A stretch of DNA of 64,000 bases from Sphingomonas telluris. Lineage in GTDB: Bacteria > Pseudomonadota > Alphaproteobacteria > Sphingomonadales > Sphingomonadaceae. This document shows, in pieces, positions 25,015 to 31,858 of this stretch. The stretch spans positions 1-64,000 of the forward strand of contig NZ_JAKZHW010000002.1 of assembly GCF_022568775.1 (NCBI RefSeq), read 5' to 3'. The first letter of the stretch is position 1, and every line of letters starts with the position of its first letter. Under the pieces are notes generated by a model. That model made no database searches, had not been told where the DNA came from, and saw only the letters and a list, made by a program, of their open reading frames with translations. A program made the translations under genes and the position numbers.

Positions 25015-25474
25015 CAGCGCGCATCGCTGCACCACGCGGCGGATGAGCGACGTGGAAGCCGACCTGAAGCCGATTCCAGACGTTGATCGCGCCAATGGCG
25101 AAGGTCAGCTGCACTCGCTCTTGATCACTGAAATGTTCGGCGAGCGCATTGTACTCGTCATCGGGTGCGCCTTCATTTGCGACACGGGTCAGGACTTCAG
25201 TCCACGCAAGCGCCGCTCGCTCGCGTTCGGAAAAGAGGTACGAGTCCCGCCAGGCATTCAGCAGATACAGCTTCATCTCGTCCACTCCGCGCTTACGCAA
25301 GTCGCTGGTGTGCATGTAAATGCAAAAGGCGCAGCCGTTCATCTGGGACGCGCGTAACTTCACAAGTTCCAGCAATTCCGGATCGATCGCTTGGGCCAGC
25401 GCTTGCTCGAGCGCGACCATTGCCTTGAAGCCGGCGGGGAACAGTGCAGACGGGTTGTCGAGGCGAGGGGTCAT
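25004..25474 (-). CDS. carboxymuconolactone decarboxylase/AhpD-like protein
   Basis: A 156-residue protein. The start at 25474 (MTPRLDNPSALF) is chosen because AAGGAG lies seven bases upstream; a longer frame to 25498 lacks this. The AhpD/CMD core is clear: LLELVKLRASQMNGCAFCIY, MHTSDLRKRG, and LAWTEVLT. The CxxC (CAFC) followed by MHT is the peroxidase-type redox site. CMD genes are the usual partners and targets of ECF41 sigma factors, and here the sigma gene follows with an 11-base overlap. Confidence 0.9.
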   Translation of the reverse strand: MTPRLDNPSALFPAGFKAMVALEQALAQAIDPELLELVKLRASQMNGCAFCIYMHTSDLRKRGVDEMKLYLLNAWRDSYLFSERERAALAWTEVLTRVANEGAPDDEYNALAEHFSDQERVQLTFAIGAINVWNRLQVGFHVAHPPRGAAMRADAA

Positions 25475-25509
25475 CAGGGGTCTCCTTGTAACGAGCATCG
25501 AAGCGCTCG

Positions 25510-25543
25510 GAACAATGACGAGACAGGCCCGACCGGTGTGACA
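25510..25543 (-). promoter_or_regulatory. ECF41-type promoter upstream of the CMD-sigma operon
   Basis: On the minus strand TGTCACA (25543-25537) is followed by exactly 16 bases and then CGTC (25520-25517). This is the published ECF41 target promoter form TGTCACA-N16-CGTC. A transcript starting near 25510 would have a leader of about 35 bases before the CMD start codon. It implies autoregulation by the sigma factor encoded downstream. Confidence 0.85.
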
Positions 25544-25593
25544 TCGGTTCGGGAAATGTTGAAAGAAGCATTCTCACATCAGGTGCCAGCAAT

Positions 25594-25619
25594 GTCGGCA
25601 ATGGGTCGAAAGCTGCCAC
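25594..25619 (-). repeat. REP-like palindromic repeat beside the 199-bp palindrome
   Basis: GTCGGCAATGGGTCGAAAGC is followed by TGCCAC. The loop ATGGGTCGAAAG is the reverse of the copy at 1050 without mismatch, but the left arm is shorter. It sits at the left edge of the integrative element, 18 bases from the long palindrome. Confidence 0.55.
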
Positions 25620-25636
25620 AAGACACTTAGATGGAC

Positions 25637-25835
25637 AGGGGGTGTCGAAATCCTTGAAATCTTTGGACCGGAGAGCGGTCCAAGACGGCGGCTTAAACGC
25701 TAACTGGAGATTTTCCCCTCGCGCGCGCCCGCGCGTACGGGGCATCCAATTACCGGGAAAAAACTGGTTTAGCGTTGAAACGGCGGACTGGAGCCGCTCT
25801 CCGCTTCGAAGGGCGCAGGGATCCGGACACCCCCT
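25637..25835. repeat. 199-bp concentric imperfect palindrome
   Basis: Four arm pairs share one centre near 25736: AGGGGGTGTC (25637-25646) with GACACCCCCT (25826-25835); GGAGAGCGGTCCA (25670-25682) with TGGAGCCGCTCTCC (25789-25802); AACGCTAA (25696-25703) with TTAGCGTT (25769-25776); TTTTCCC (25711-25717) with GGGAAAA (25755-25761). A GC-rich alternating stretch lies in the loop. As RNA or single-stranded DNA it would fold into one long hairpin. It directly follows the HUH Rep-like gene. It could be a replication origin, a transfer site, a structured RNA or a strong transcription stop. The stretch 25544-25850 holds no gene. Confidence 0.8.
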
Positions 25836-25850
25836 CCCCTCTATTCTTCA

Positions 25851-26786
25851 CTATTTTATTCCGCCGAAGCGGAGCCGAGCGGCTCGGCCGATGTTCTCGG
25901 TCGTGCCACATCGCTTACCCCAGAGCTCGCCGCCATCCTGGCGCTTGCTGATGCGATGCGCGGCCCTTGCATGGGTGTCCGCGCCTTTCAGCAGGTAGTG
26001 CAACGCACCTGTTAGCGCCCGTTTATACAGGTCGGTCGTGGCTTGATTAAATGCGAGCTTGTGGCTCCCGCCGATCGGCCGGCTCTTATAGACACCCCTT
26101 TTCCAAGCGGCCCCGATCTTCTTGAACCAGCCTCGCTGCATGCGCGTAAACGAGCCTAAGACAGGCGGAGGGATGCTGAGCAGGATATGCACGTGCTCGC
26201 CTTTGGTGGAGCCTGCCTCACGCACCCACACCGCTGTTATGCCGGTGTTATAACACCGGAGCCAATCGCCCATGAGCTTCAGCAGTTGGCCCGTGGCTTT
26301 GACTGGGTCGCAGATGCCCGCCGCATCGAAGTGGACCGTCAGCATCCGGTTCAAGGGCTTGCCGATGCCGATTGCATGCTCGGCAGCGAGCAGCAGGTTC
26401 TCGCAGTCCCTCAACCGTAAGGCGGTGGAGCGGCGTCCCTTTCGATAGGGCCGAGCAGAGCCATGCAGCGCACCCTTACTATTACTGTAAATTGCAACGA
26501 CCGTGCCAAGCGGTCGGCTGGACCAGTCAGCTTGATTTTTTGATTGTTTTTCAAAGCTGTTGCTGCGCGCCGGAGGTGCCCCGTTGGCATGCGCGCGTAA
26601 TGCTTTCGAAACTCTGGAGCGAGCGGGGGAAAAAGCGGCTGTACGAGGCACCCGGACACCTGACGGCTCGCGCTTGGCTAGTGGCCATTCGCAAGTTTTG
26701 AATGCTGTGAGATGACGGCCGGATCGACTGTATCTTGGCTGTTGAAACAGCCATGCCGCAGATACGCGCTCGCGTGCGCGCGTCAC
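25851..26786 (-). CDS. HUH-type Rep/relaxase-like protein of the integrative element (start uncertain)
   Basis: The coding part is clear from about 26440 leftward. RMLTVHFDAAG is a strand resembling Rep motif 1, GEHVHILLSIP carries the H-x-H of the metal-binding HUH motif, and LTGALHYLLKGAD carries a Y-x-x-K that would supply the nicking tyrosine. This layout fits rolling-circle replication initiators of small plasmids and filamentous phages. The 5' part of the frame to 26786 looks non-coding and no good ATG is visible, so the start may be a GTG or TTG around 26420-26600. It is last in the element's leftward operon and faces a 199-bp palindrome. Confidence 0.55.
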   Translation of the reverse strand: MTRARERVSAAWLFQQPRYSRSGRHLTAFKTCEWPLAKREPSGVRVPRTAAFSPARSRVSKALRAHANGAPPARSNSFEKQSKNQADWSSRPLGTVVAIYSNSKGALHGSARPYRKGRRSTALRLRDCENLLLAAEHAIGIGKPLNRMLTVHFDAAGICDPVKATGQLLKLMGDWLRCYNTGITAVWVREAGSTKGEHVHILLSIPPPVLGSFTRMQRGWFKKIGAAWKRGVYKSRPIGGSHKLAFNQATTDLYKRALTGALHYLLKGADTHARAAHRISKRQDGGELWGKRCGTTENIGRAARLRFGGIK

Positions 26787-26819
26787 CTGCGCAACCGACC
26801 CGGGCCGCCGTCGTTAAGG

Positions 26820-27074
26820 CTAGGCTGCCATCGACCCACGAGTGGCGCGAACGTGCTCAGCCATGGCGCTCAGCGCTTCAGCCAGTTCTTCCACGCGCTC
26901 GATGGGAACGATGCAGCCATTGGCATCACGCCAACCGCCGCACGGCTTCCAGTCACCGCTCTGTCGATCCTGGTAATGCGCCCAGATCGAAAGCCGTGGC
27001 TCGCCGCGAAACTCTGACAAGGCGATCCGCCACAGCTTGTCCCGATAGATGACCTCGAAGGCTGCACTGCTCAT
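26820..27074 (-). CDS. PC4/p15-like single-stranded DNA-binding protein (putative)
   Basis: An 84-residue protein. LWRIALSEFRGEPRLSIWAH, then DWKPCGGW, a short loop and VEELAEALSAM resemble the PC4/p15 fold (strand pattern with SEF-G-P-L-IR-WY and EWKPT-KG, then a helix). Bacterial PC4-like proteins bind single-stranded DNA. Its ATG overlaps the stop of the zinc-binding protein gene by four bases, so it is part of the coupled operon. Next to a possible HUH Rep protein, a role with single-stranded intermediates is plausible. The family call is a pattern judgment. Confidence 0.5.
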   Translation of the reverse strand: MSSAAFEVIYRDKLWRIALSEFRGEPRLSIWAHYQDRQSGDWKPCGGWRDANGCIVPIERVEELAEALSAMAEHVRATRGSMAA

Positions 27075-27355
27075 GCTGCCCTCCCGAGGTCCGGCGTGCC
27101 GTCGTTAAAACCAATTGTCGGCGCTAAGAACGCGTCCAAATGGTCATTGGCTGCCTCAGGTGCCAATTCGACGTCGCGCCCGTCCTTGGCTGATTTTGTG
27201 GCCCTTACGGGCAACGGGCGAACGGGATGCAGCGGACAGTTGCTCGATGAGCAGCCCTGGACCTGTTCTCGCCAAGCACCATTGCCGTTGCCGGGGTCGT
27301 ACAGGCAGCTCTTGCACATGGCGTTGATCGCAGCTCGAAGCGAGGGGCGACTCAT
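27071..27355 (-). CDS. small Cys-rich (zinc-binding) element protein
   Basis: A 94-residue protein. CKSCLYDPGNGNG followed by VQGCSSSNCPLHPVRP gives a C-x2-C and C-x4-C pair, a pattern common in small proteins of proteobacterial phages and islands. It probably binds one zinc. The C-terminal half is acidic and low in structure. The start at 27355 overlaps the stop of the 48-residue ORF, and its own stop overlaps the PC4-like start. Function is not known. Confidence 0.7.
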   Translation of the reverse strand: MSRPSLRAAINAMCKSCLYDPGNGNGAWREQVQGCSSSNCPLHPVRPLPVRATKSAKDGRDVELAPEAANDHLDAFLAPTIGFNDGTPDLGRAA

Positions 27356-27498
27356 ATGGCACCTCCCCGCCGTTCGAACGTGCTAGCGTCACGTCCGGGT
27401 TCCGGGCTATGGAGCACTGTCGACTTTCCTGAGGCGACATCACCGGCCTTCGGAGCGGCGGCAACCGCTTCGGAGGCCATTTGCTTTTCGGCATTCAT
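27352..27498 (-). CDS. 48-residue hypothetical protein
   Basis: The ATG at 27498 overlaps the stop of the AlpA gene by four bases, and its own stop overlaps the next start in the same way. The product starts MNAEKQMASEAVAAAPKAGD and looks unstructured. No family is recognised. Position in a chain of coupled genes is the main evidence that it is translated; it may serve mainly to couple its neighbours. Confidence 0.5.
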   Translation of the reverse strand: MNAEKQMASEAVAAAPKAGDVASGKSTVLHSPEPGRDASTFERRGGAI

Positions 27499-27671
27499 CC
27501 GGCAGTCCCTCCGCTTGCAATTGCGCGAACGCTGTCGGCGCGGACCAGCCGCCGCCGCCCGATATTCACCGTTAGCAATCGGCCTTCGCTGATCAGCTGA
27601 TAGGTCTTCGACCGGCCGATGCTGAGTGTCTCGGCTGCCTTGTCGATTGAGATAAGGATAGGCTCGTCCAT
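27495..27671 (-). CDS. AlpA-like helix-turn-helix regulator/excisionase
   Basis: A 58-residue protein starting MDEPILISIDKAAETLSIGR. The winged helix-turn-helix reads IDKAAETLSIGRSKTYQLIS, then EGRLLTVNIGRRRLV, the standard excisionase/AlpA DNA-binding unit. Such proteins control integrase expression or direct excision. It is the first gene of the leftward operon that ends with the Rep-like gene and it is transcribed away from the integrase end of the element. Its stop overlaps the next start (ATGA). Confidence 0.85.
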   Translation of the reverse strand: MDEPILISIDKAAETLSIGRSKTYQLISEGRLLTVNIGRRRLVRADSVRAIASGGTAG

Positions 27672-27772
27672 ACTCGTCCTTCCATTGCTGAGTGCACGTG
27701 TCGGTGCGCGTTGAAGATGGAGCACAACTGGCCACCCTCCAACGAGAACAATTGTACGTCAGACATCATCAG

Positions 27773-27849
27773 CTGTGGATAGAATGTGGGCCCTTAGCGG
27801 TCTGCGTGAGAGGCCGTCACTCAGAATGCACAGACCGGGACATCCACAG
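27773..27849. promoter_or_regulatory. inverted CTGTGGAT/ATCCACAG sites before the AlpA operon
   Basis: CTGTGGAT (27773-27780) and ATCCACAG (27842-27849) are a perfect 8-base inverted pair 61 bases apart. They lie in the control region between the integrase and AlpA genes. Each resembles a DnaA box (TTATCCACA) at seven or eight of nine positions. They could be binding sites for DnaA or the AlpA protein. No other structure is apparent in this 250-base gap. Confidence 0.35.
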
Positions 27850-27920
27850 AATAATTAGCCGGAAAATCGCCTGCCGGAATCGCAGTTCTTCATATTGAAA
27901 CTCGTTGCTGACGAGACGGC

Positions 27921-29092
27921 CTAGGCTGAGGCAAGCCTCACGACGGTCGCGTTCGATGCCGAACAGAAGGCGGCCCAACTGTCCATCAGCTTGCGGCGTT
28001 TTTCGAGAAAGTTAGTCCGCCGATATGCCGCTTCGACCTTGTTCGGAATTGCATGTGCCAAGGCGGCCTCTGCAACTTCTCCGGAGAAGCTGGTTTCCTC
28101 CGCGCACCAGTCACGGAACGATGACCGGAACCCGTGGACCGTGGCGTCCACCTTCATGTCGCGAAGGATCTTCAACAGGGTCATGTCGCTGAGCGGGCGC
28201 CCCCGTTTCGCACTCGGAAACACGAGGTCTGTCCCACCTGTTCGAAACTCTGTGGCGCGCTTGAACACGCTCAGCGCCGCTTCTGACAATGGCACAATAT
28301 GGGTCTTGCCTGCCTTCATGCGCTCAGCCGGAACGGTCCATGTCGCCTTGTCCATGTCGATCTCGCTCCAACGCGCCAACCGCACCTCGCCGGAGCGGGC
28401 AGCTGTCAGGATCAGCGCTTCAAGCGCCAGCCGCCCAACGCTGACCCGCTCACGCAGCTTGGCGAGGAAGGGTGGAACATCGGCATAGGGCAGCGCCTCG
28501 AAGCGACCGGACTTGCGCGGCTGCTTGGGAAGAGCCTTGTTCACCGCTGACATCACGAATGGCTCGCGCCAGCCCTTTCCGTGGGCGTAGTCCATCACGG
28601 TGCCGATGCGTTGCCGCACGCGCCGCGCAGTCTCGGGCTTTGTGAGCCAGATGTCCGCTAGAAGGTCTCGCACGTGACCAGTCGTCACGGCATCGACCCG
28701 AAGAGGCCCAATTGTAGGGAACGCATAGGTCTTCAATGTGGAGAGCCACTGAGCGCCATGCTTGCCGTTGCGCCACCCGCGCTTGTGCTCTTCGTGCACG
28801 GTCCCGGCCGCCTCAGCAAAGGTGGGCGTCCTGCTAACGGTGCGCCGCGCGGCAACGGGTCCAGCCCAAGCCGCAACTTCTTCCTGTAGTCTCGCGCCAG
28901 GTCGCGGGCTTCCGACAGCCCGATATCCTTGAAGGAGCCAAGGCCGTAGTCGCGGCGCTTGCCGCCTGCCTGGAGCCGAACCACCCAGCTTTTTGATCCG
29001 CTGGGTTTCACTTCCAGCATCAAACCGTCGCCGTCCATGTAGCGGCCAGGTGCAGTCAGGCTCTTTACTTGGATCGGATTGAGCTTCCCCAT
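27921..29092 (-). pseudogene. tyrosine integrase (P4/DUF4102 type), frameshifted
   Basis: Two adjoining frames together make one integrase of about 390 residues. The first (from 29092) carries the N-terminal DUF4102-type arm-binding domain (YMDGDGLMLEVKPSGSKSWV, KRRDYGLGSF). The second carries the catalytic domain: Arg in LTAARSGEVRLARW, HGFRSSFRDW, a late His in ALAHAIPNKVEAAYRRTN, and the Tyr in AAYRRT. Continuity is restored by adding one base at the GGG run 28857-28859, which reads GLDP then VAARRTVSRTPTFAEAAG. The gene lies 149 bases from the 3' end of tRNA-Ser, the expected attachment site. It is either inactivated or a sequencing slip. Confidence 0.85.
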
Positions 29093-29241
29093 TGCCGCGG
29101 CTCCGTCATCCCAACGTCTCTCCCCACACTTTGCGTCGGATGCCTACAACTGTCAATGGACGCCGGCAAACGACGCTCCGCGTCTTCCTCTTGATAAATC
29201 TTGATTGTTTTCATGTCCGCGAACATCAGCGAATAAGTAGT

Positions 29242-29332
29242 TGGCGGAGCGGGAGGGATTCGAACCCTCGATACGGTTTTGCCGTATACTCACTTTCCAG
29301 GCGAGCGCCTTCGACCACTCGGCCACCGCTCC
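29242..29332 (-). tRNA. tRNA-Ser (anticodon GGA)
   Basis: A 91-base gene on the minus strand. The acceptor stem GGAGCGG pairs with CCGCTCC, followed by G and an encoded CCA. The anticodon loop CTGGAAA gives GGA. The long variable arm (TATACGGCAAAACCGTATC) is typical of tRNA-Ser, and the T-arm reads GGGTTCGAATCCC. Its 3' end faces the integrase gene, so it is the likely integration target of the element. Confidence 0.95.
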
Positions 29333-29419
29333 GCATTCGCTGGAAGGCCGCCCCTGTAGGCAAGGCTGAGCGCTCTAGCAACCTTGCCGCGCTCGCCCGT
29401 CAGCCCCTATGCCGCGAAC

Positions 29420-29818
29420 ATGCGGCCGTTCGGACCCCCGCCCTCCGCCGAGGAGATGGAAGCACTGGCGCGGCGCGCCCTTTCCGCGCTGCCCGAGCCC
29501 TTCGCCGAACACCTCAACGACGTCGTACTTCTCATTGAGGATTTCGCCGATGATGAGACCCTCGACACGATGGGCATCGAGGATCCGTTCGACCTGACCG
29601 GCATCTACGAGGGGATCCCGATTACCGAGCGCAGCGTCGATCACAGCGGCACCCTGCCCGACCGCATTCGTCTCTTCCGACGTCCGATCCTGGACGAATG
29701 GGCCGGAAGCGAGGACACGCTCGAACATCTGATCGCGCACGTCCTGGTACATGAGGTCGGGCACCATTTCGGCCTATCGGACGAGGACATGCACGCGCTC
29801 GAGGAAGCCGTGGAGTGA
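29420..29818 (+). CDS. minimal zincin-type metallopeptidase family protein
   Basis: A 132-residue protein from MRPFGPPPSAEEMEALARRA. The zinc motif is HEVGHHFGLSDED near the C-terminus, preceded by LEHLIAHVLV, as in the bacterial metallopeptidase family often labelled DUF1025. Acidic spacing and the GIYEGIPITER segment also fit that family. It is cytoplasmic with no known substrate. Its stop overlaps the GTG of ccmA (GTGA), so the two are translated together. Confidence 0.85.
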   Translation: MRPFGPPPSAEEMEALARRALSALPEPFAEHLNDVVLLIEDFADDETLDTMGIEDPFDLTGIYEGIPITERSVDHSGTLPDRIRLFRRPILDEWAGSEDTLEHLIAHVLVHEVGHHFGLSDEDMHALEEAVE

Positions 29819-30366
29819 GTTCGCTCCTGCGGTTCGAAGGCGTGACGTGCCGGCGCGGCGGACGCATCCTGTTCGAAGATCTTGATCTGGAGCTTCGGCA
29901 GGGAGAGGCGCTGCATCTTTCAGGACCCAACGGCAGCGGCAAGTCGAGCCTGTTACGCCTCGCCGCCGGTCTGCTCCATGCGGAGAACGGTGGAGTTCAT
30001 CGCGGTAGCGTCGCGCTTGCAGACGAGCATTTGGCGCTCGACCGCGAGTTGCCGCTGGCCCGGGCGCTCAGCTTCTGGAGCGGGCAAGTGGATGAGGCGA
30101 TCGACGCCATGGGCCTGCGCCGGCTCGAGGCGGTCCCCGTGCGCCTCCTGTCCACCGGCCAAGCCATGCGCGCGACACTGGCTAGGGTAGCCGCGTCAGA
30201 CGCTGCGTTGTGGCTTCTCGATGAGCCGCTCAATGGCCTGGATGCGGACGGCGTCGAAAGGCTCGACGCGCTCGTTGCCGCGCATCTGGAGCGGGGAGGC
30301 GCAGTCCTCGCGGCCTCACATGGACCGCTCGGCGGGACCTGGTCCCGGATGGAGCTCAGCGCTTGA
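29815..30366 (+). CDS. ccmA: haem exporter ATP-binding protein CcmA
   Basis: A 183-residue ABC ATPase, slightly short for the family. The Walker A motif is SGPNGSGKSSLLRL, the signature region is LLSTGQAMRATLARV (a degenerate LSxGQ), and Walker B is LWLLDEPLNGLD. The switch His lies in AASHGPLG. With CcmB it forms the ABC part of the cytochrome c maturation machinery that releases holo-CcmE. It starts at a GTG overlapping the upstream stop and ends overlapping the ccmB start. Confidence 0.9.
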   Translation: MSSLLRFEGVTCRRGGRILFEDLDLELRQGEALHLSGPNGSGKSSLLRLAAGLLHAENGGVHRGSVALADEHLALDRELPLARALSFWSGQVDEAIDAMGLRRLEAVPVRLLSTGQAMRATLARVAASDAALWLLDEPLNGLDADGVERLDALVAAHLERGGAVLAASHGPLGGTWSRMELSA

Positions 30367-31001
30367 TCGGAAAGCTGATCGCCCGCGACGTTCGGCGCGC
30401 GATCGGCGGTGCGGCGTGGCTGCCCGTCGGCTTCTTCCTCGTCGTCGCGACGCTCGTGCCGTTCGCGGTGGGTCCTGACGCCCGCCTGCTGGAACGCATT
30501 GCAGCCGGTGGTCTGTGGATCGCGGCGCTGACAGCGGCTCTCCTGCCGATCGAACGCCTCGTCGAGCCGGACAGGGCCAATGGAACGCTGGACCAACTCA
30601 CCATCCACGGCGTCTCTGAAGAAGCGGTCGGCGCAGCCAAGGTGGTGGCGCACTGGCTGACCTTCGGGCCGCTCCTTCTCGTTGCTGCTTTGCCTGGATC
30701 CTTCATCCTCGGAATCGCGCCGGGCGCATTGGGGCGAACGCTGATTGCATTCGCCGTCGGCACGCCAGGGCTGGCCGCGCTGGCAGTCATGGTTGCCGCG
30801 TTGACAGCGGGACTTCCCCGCGCGGGCGCGTTGGCCGGTGTCCTGCTGCTGCCGCTGGCGGTTCCGCTCCTGATCTTCGGAGCCGCCGCGGCCGGCGACG
30901 CGACGTCCGGCGCGCTGCTCCTCGAAGCGGCGATTTCGCTTTTGCTGGTCGCCCTATCGCCCTTCGTCGTGGGCGCCGCGATCCGGGCGTCGAGGACCTA
31001 G
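30363..31001 (+). CDS. ccmB: haem exporter permease CcmB
   Basis: A 212-residue membrane protein with about six hydrophobic segments. LIARDVRRAIGGAAWLPVGF and PIERLVEPDRANGTLDQLTI are conserved features of CcmB, the permease partner of CcmA. The start is a TTG overlapping the ccmA stop (TTGA). It ends overlapping, on the opposite strand, the end of the methyltransferase gene. ccmC and later genes of the maturation system are not beside it. Confidence 0.9.
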   Translation: MIGKLIARDVRRAIGGAAWLPVGFFLVVATLVPFAVGPDARLLERIAAGGLWIAALTAALLPIERLVEPDRANGTLDQLTIHGVSEEAVGAAKVVAHWLTFGPLLLVAALPGSFILGIAPGALGRTLIAFAVGTPGLAALAVMVAALTAGLPRAGALAGVLLLPLAVPLLIFGAAAAGDATSGALLLEAAISLLLVALSPFVVGAAIRASRT

Positions 31002-31858
31002 CGCGACCAGCGCGCGAAGATTGCCGTCGGCAGCAGCAGCCCGCGCGCTTCCTCGCGTACGGCCATCTCACCGAGCTCCACCTTGCCACCGAGGTCCGAG
31101 AGCATCTGTTTGACCAACTCACCGATCGCGAGCGCGGACATCCGGACGGCATAGACGGTCAGCACGAGGAAGCGGCTATTCTCGTCGAGCAGCCTTCGAC
31201 AATCCGCGAGCAGCGGCGCCAGATTTTCCTCCAGCCGCCACACCTCGCCGGTCGGCCCGCGTCCGAACTTCGGCGGATCGAGCAGGATACCGTCGTACCG
31301 CCGCTCGCGCCGCACCTCACGCGCGGTGAACTTGCTCGCATCATCCACGATCCAGCGGATGGGCTTGTCCGCGAGGCCTGAAAGCACGGCGTTCTCCTTG
31401 CCCTGCTCGACCGATTTCTTCGAGGCGTCGACATGGACCATGCGCGCGCCCGCTTCGCTGAGAAGGAGCGTTCCGACGCCGGTGTACCCGAACAGGTTGA
31501 GCACGTCGGCGTCGGTGGCGCGTTCCCGCATCCAGTCCCACTGCGGAGCCATGTCCGGGAAGAAGCCAAGGTGACGAAACGGAGTGAGCGATGCGTTGAA
31601 GCGGACCTTCCCTCGCGACAACTCCCATTGCCTCGGCACGGGGCGATGCTGGACCCAGCGCCCGCCGCCCTCTTCGTCCGATCCGGGAACGAAGGTCGCG
31701 TCGGCAGCCCAACTTTCCCTTGACGGGGCCCACATGGCCTGCGGTTCGGGCCGGACTACCGTGTGGGGGCCGTAGCGTTCGAGCTTCTCGCCGTTGCCGC
31801 TATCGATCAGGCCCCAGTCGCTCCAGGGCTCGGCGACCAGCGTTTCGAGGTTGCTCAC
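30998..31858 (-). CDS. class I SAM-dependent methyltransferase (RlmI-type fold)
   Basis: A 286-residue protein from the GTG at 31858 (VSNLETLVAEPWSDWGLIDS), which overlaps the stop of the M16 gene; the frame is open further up but only as a shadow of that gene. LNLFGYTGVGTLLLSEAGA is the SAM-binding motif, VHVDASKKSV motif II, and ILLDPPKFGRGPTGE the N/DPP-type catalytic segment found in rRNA methyltransferases such as RlmI/RlmK. Likely substrate is rRNA. It is the last gene of the cox assembly run. Confidence 0.85.
   Translation of the reverse strand: MSNLETLVAEPWSDWGLIDSGNGEKLERYGPHTVVRPEPQAMWAPSRESWAADATFVPGSDEEGGGRWVQHRPVPRQWELSRGKVRFNASLTPFRHLGFFPDMAPQWDWMRERATDADVLNLFGYTGVGTLLLSEAGARMVHVDASKKSVEQGKENAVLSGLADKPIRWIVDDASKFTAREVRRERRYDGILLDPPKFGRGPTGEVWRLEENLAPLLADCRRLLDENSRFLVLTVYAVRMSALAIGELVKQMLSDLGGKVELGEMAVREEARGLLLPTAIFARWSR

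Noticed and set aside
27773..27849. Chromosomal replication origin at the DnaA-box-like pair
   Set aside because: There are only two imperfect boxes, no AT-rich unwinding region and no dnaA or hemE neighbour. A control site of the element is more likely.
25500..29242. Second attachment site duplicating the 3' end of tRNA-Ser
   Set aside because: I looked for a copy of GCGGGAGGGATTCGAACC to the left of the integrase down to about 25 kb and did not find one. The element's left end is therefore not fixed.
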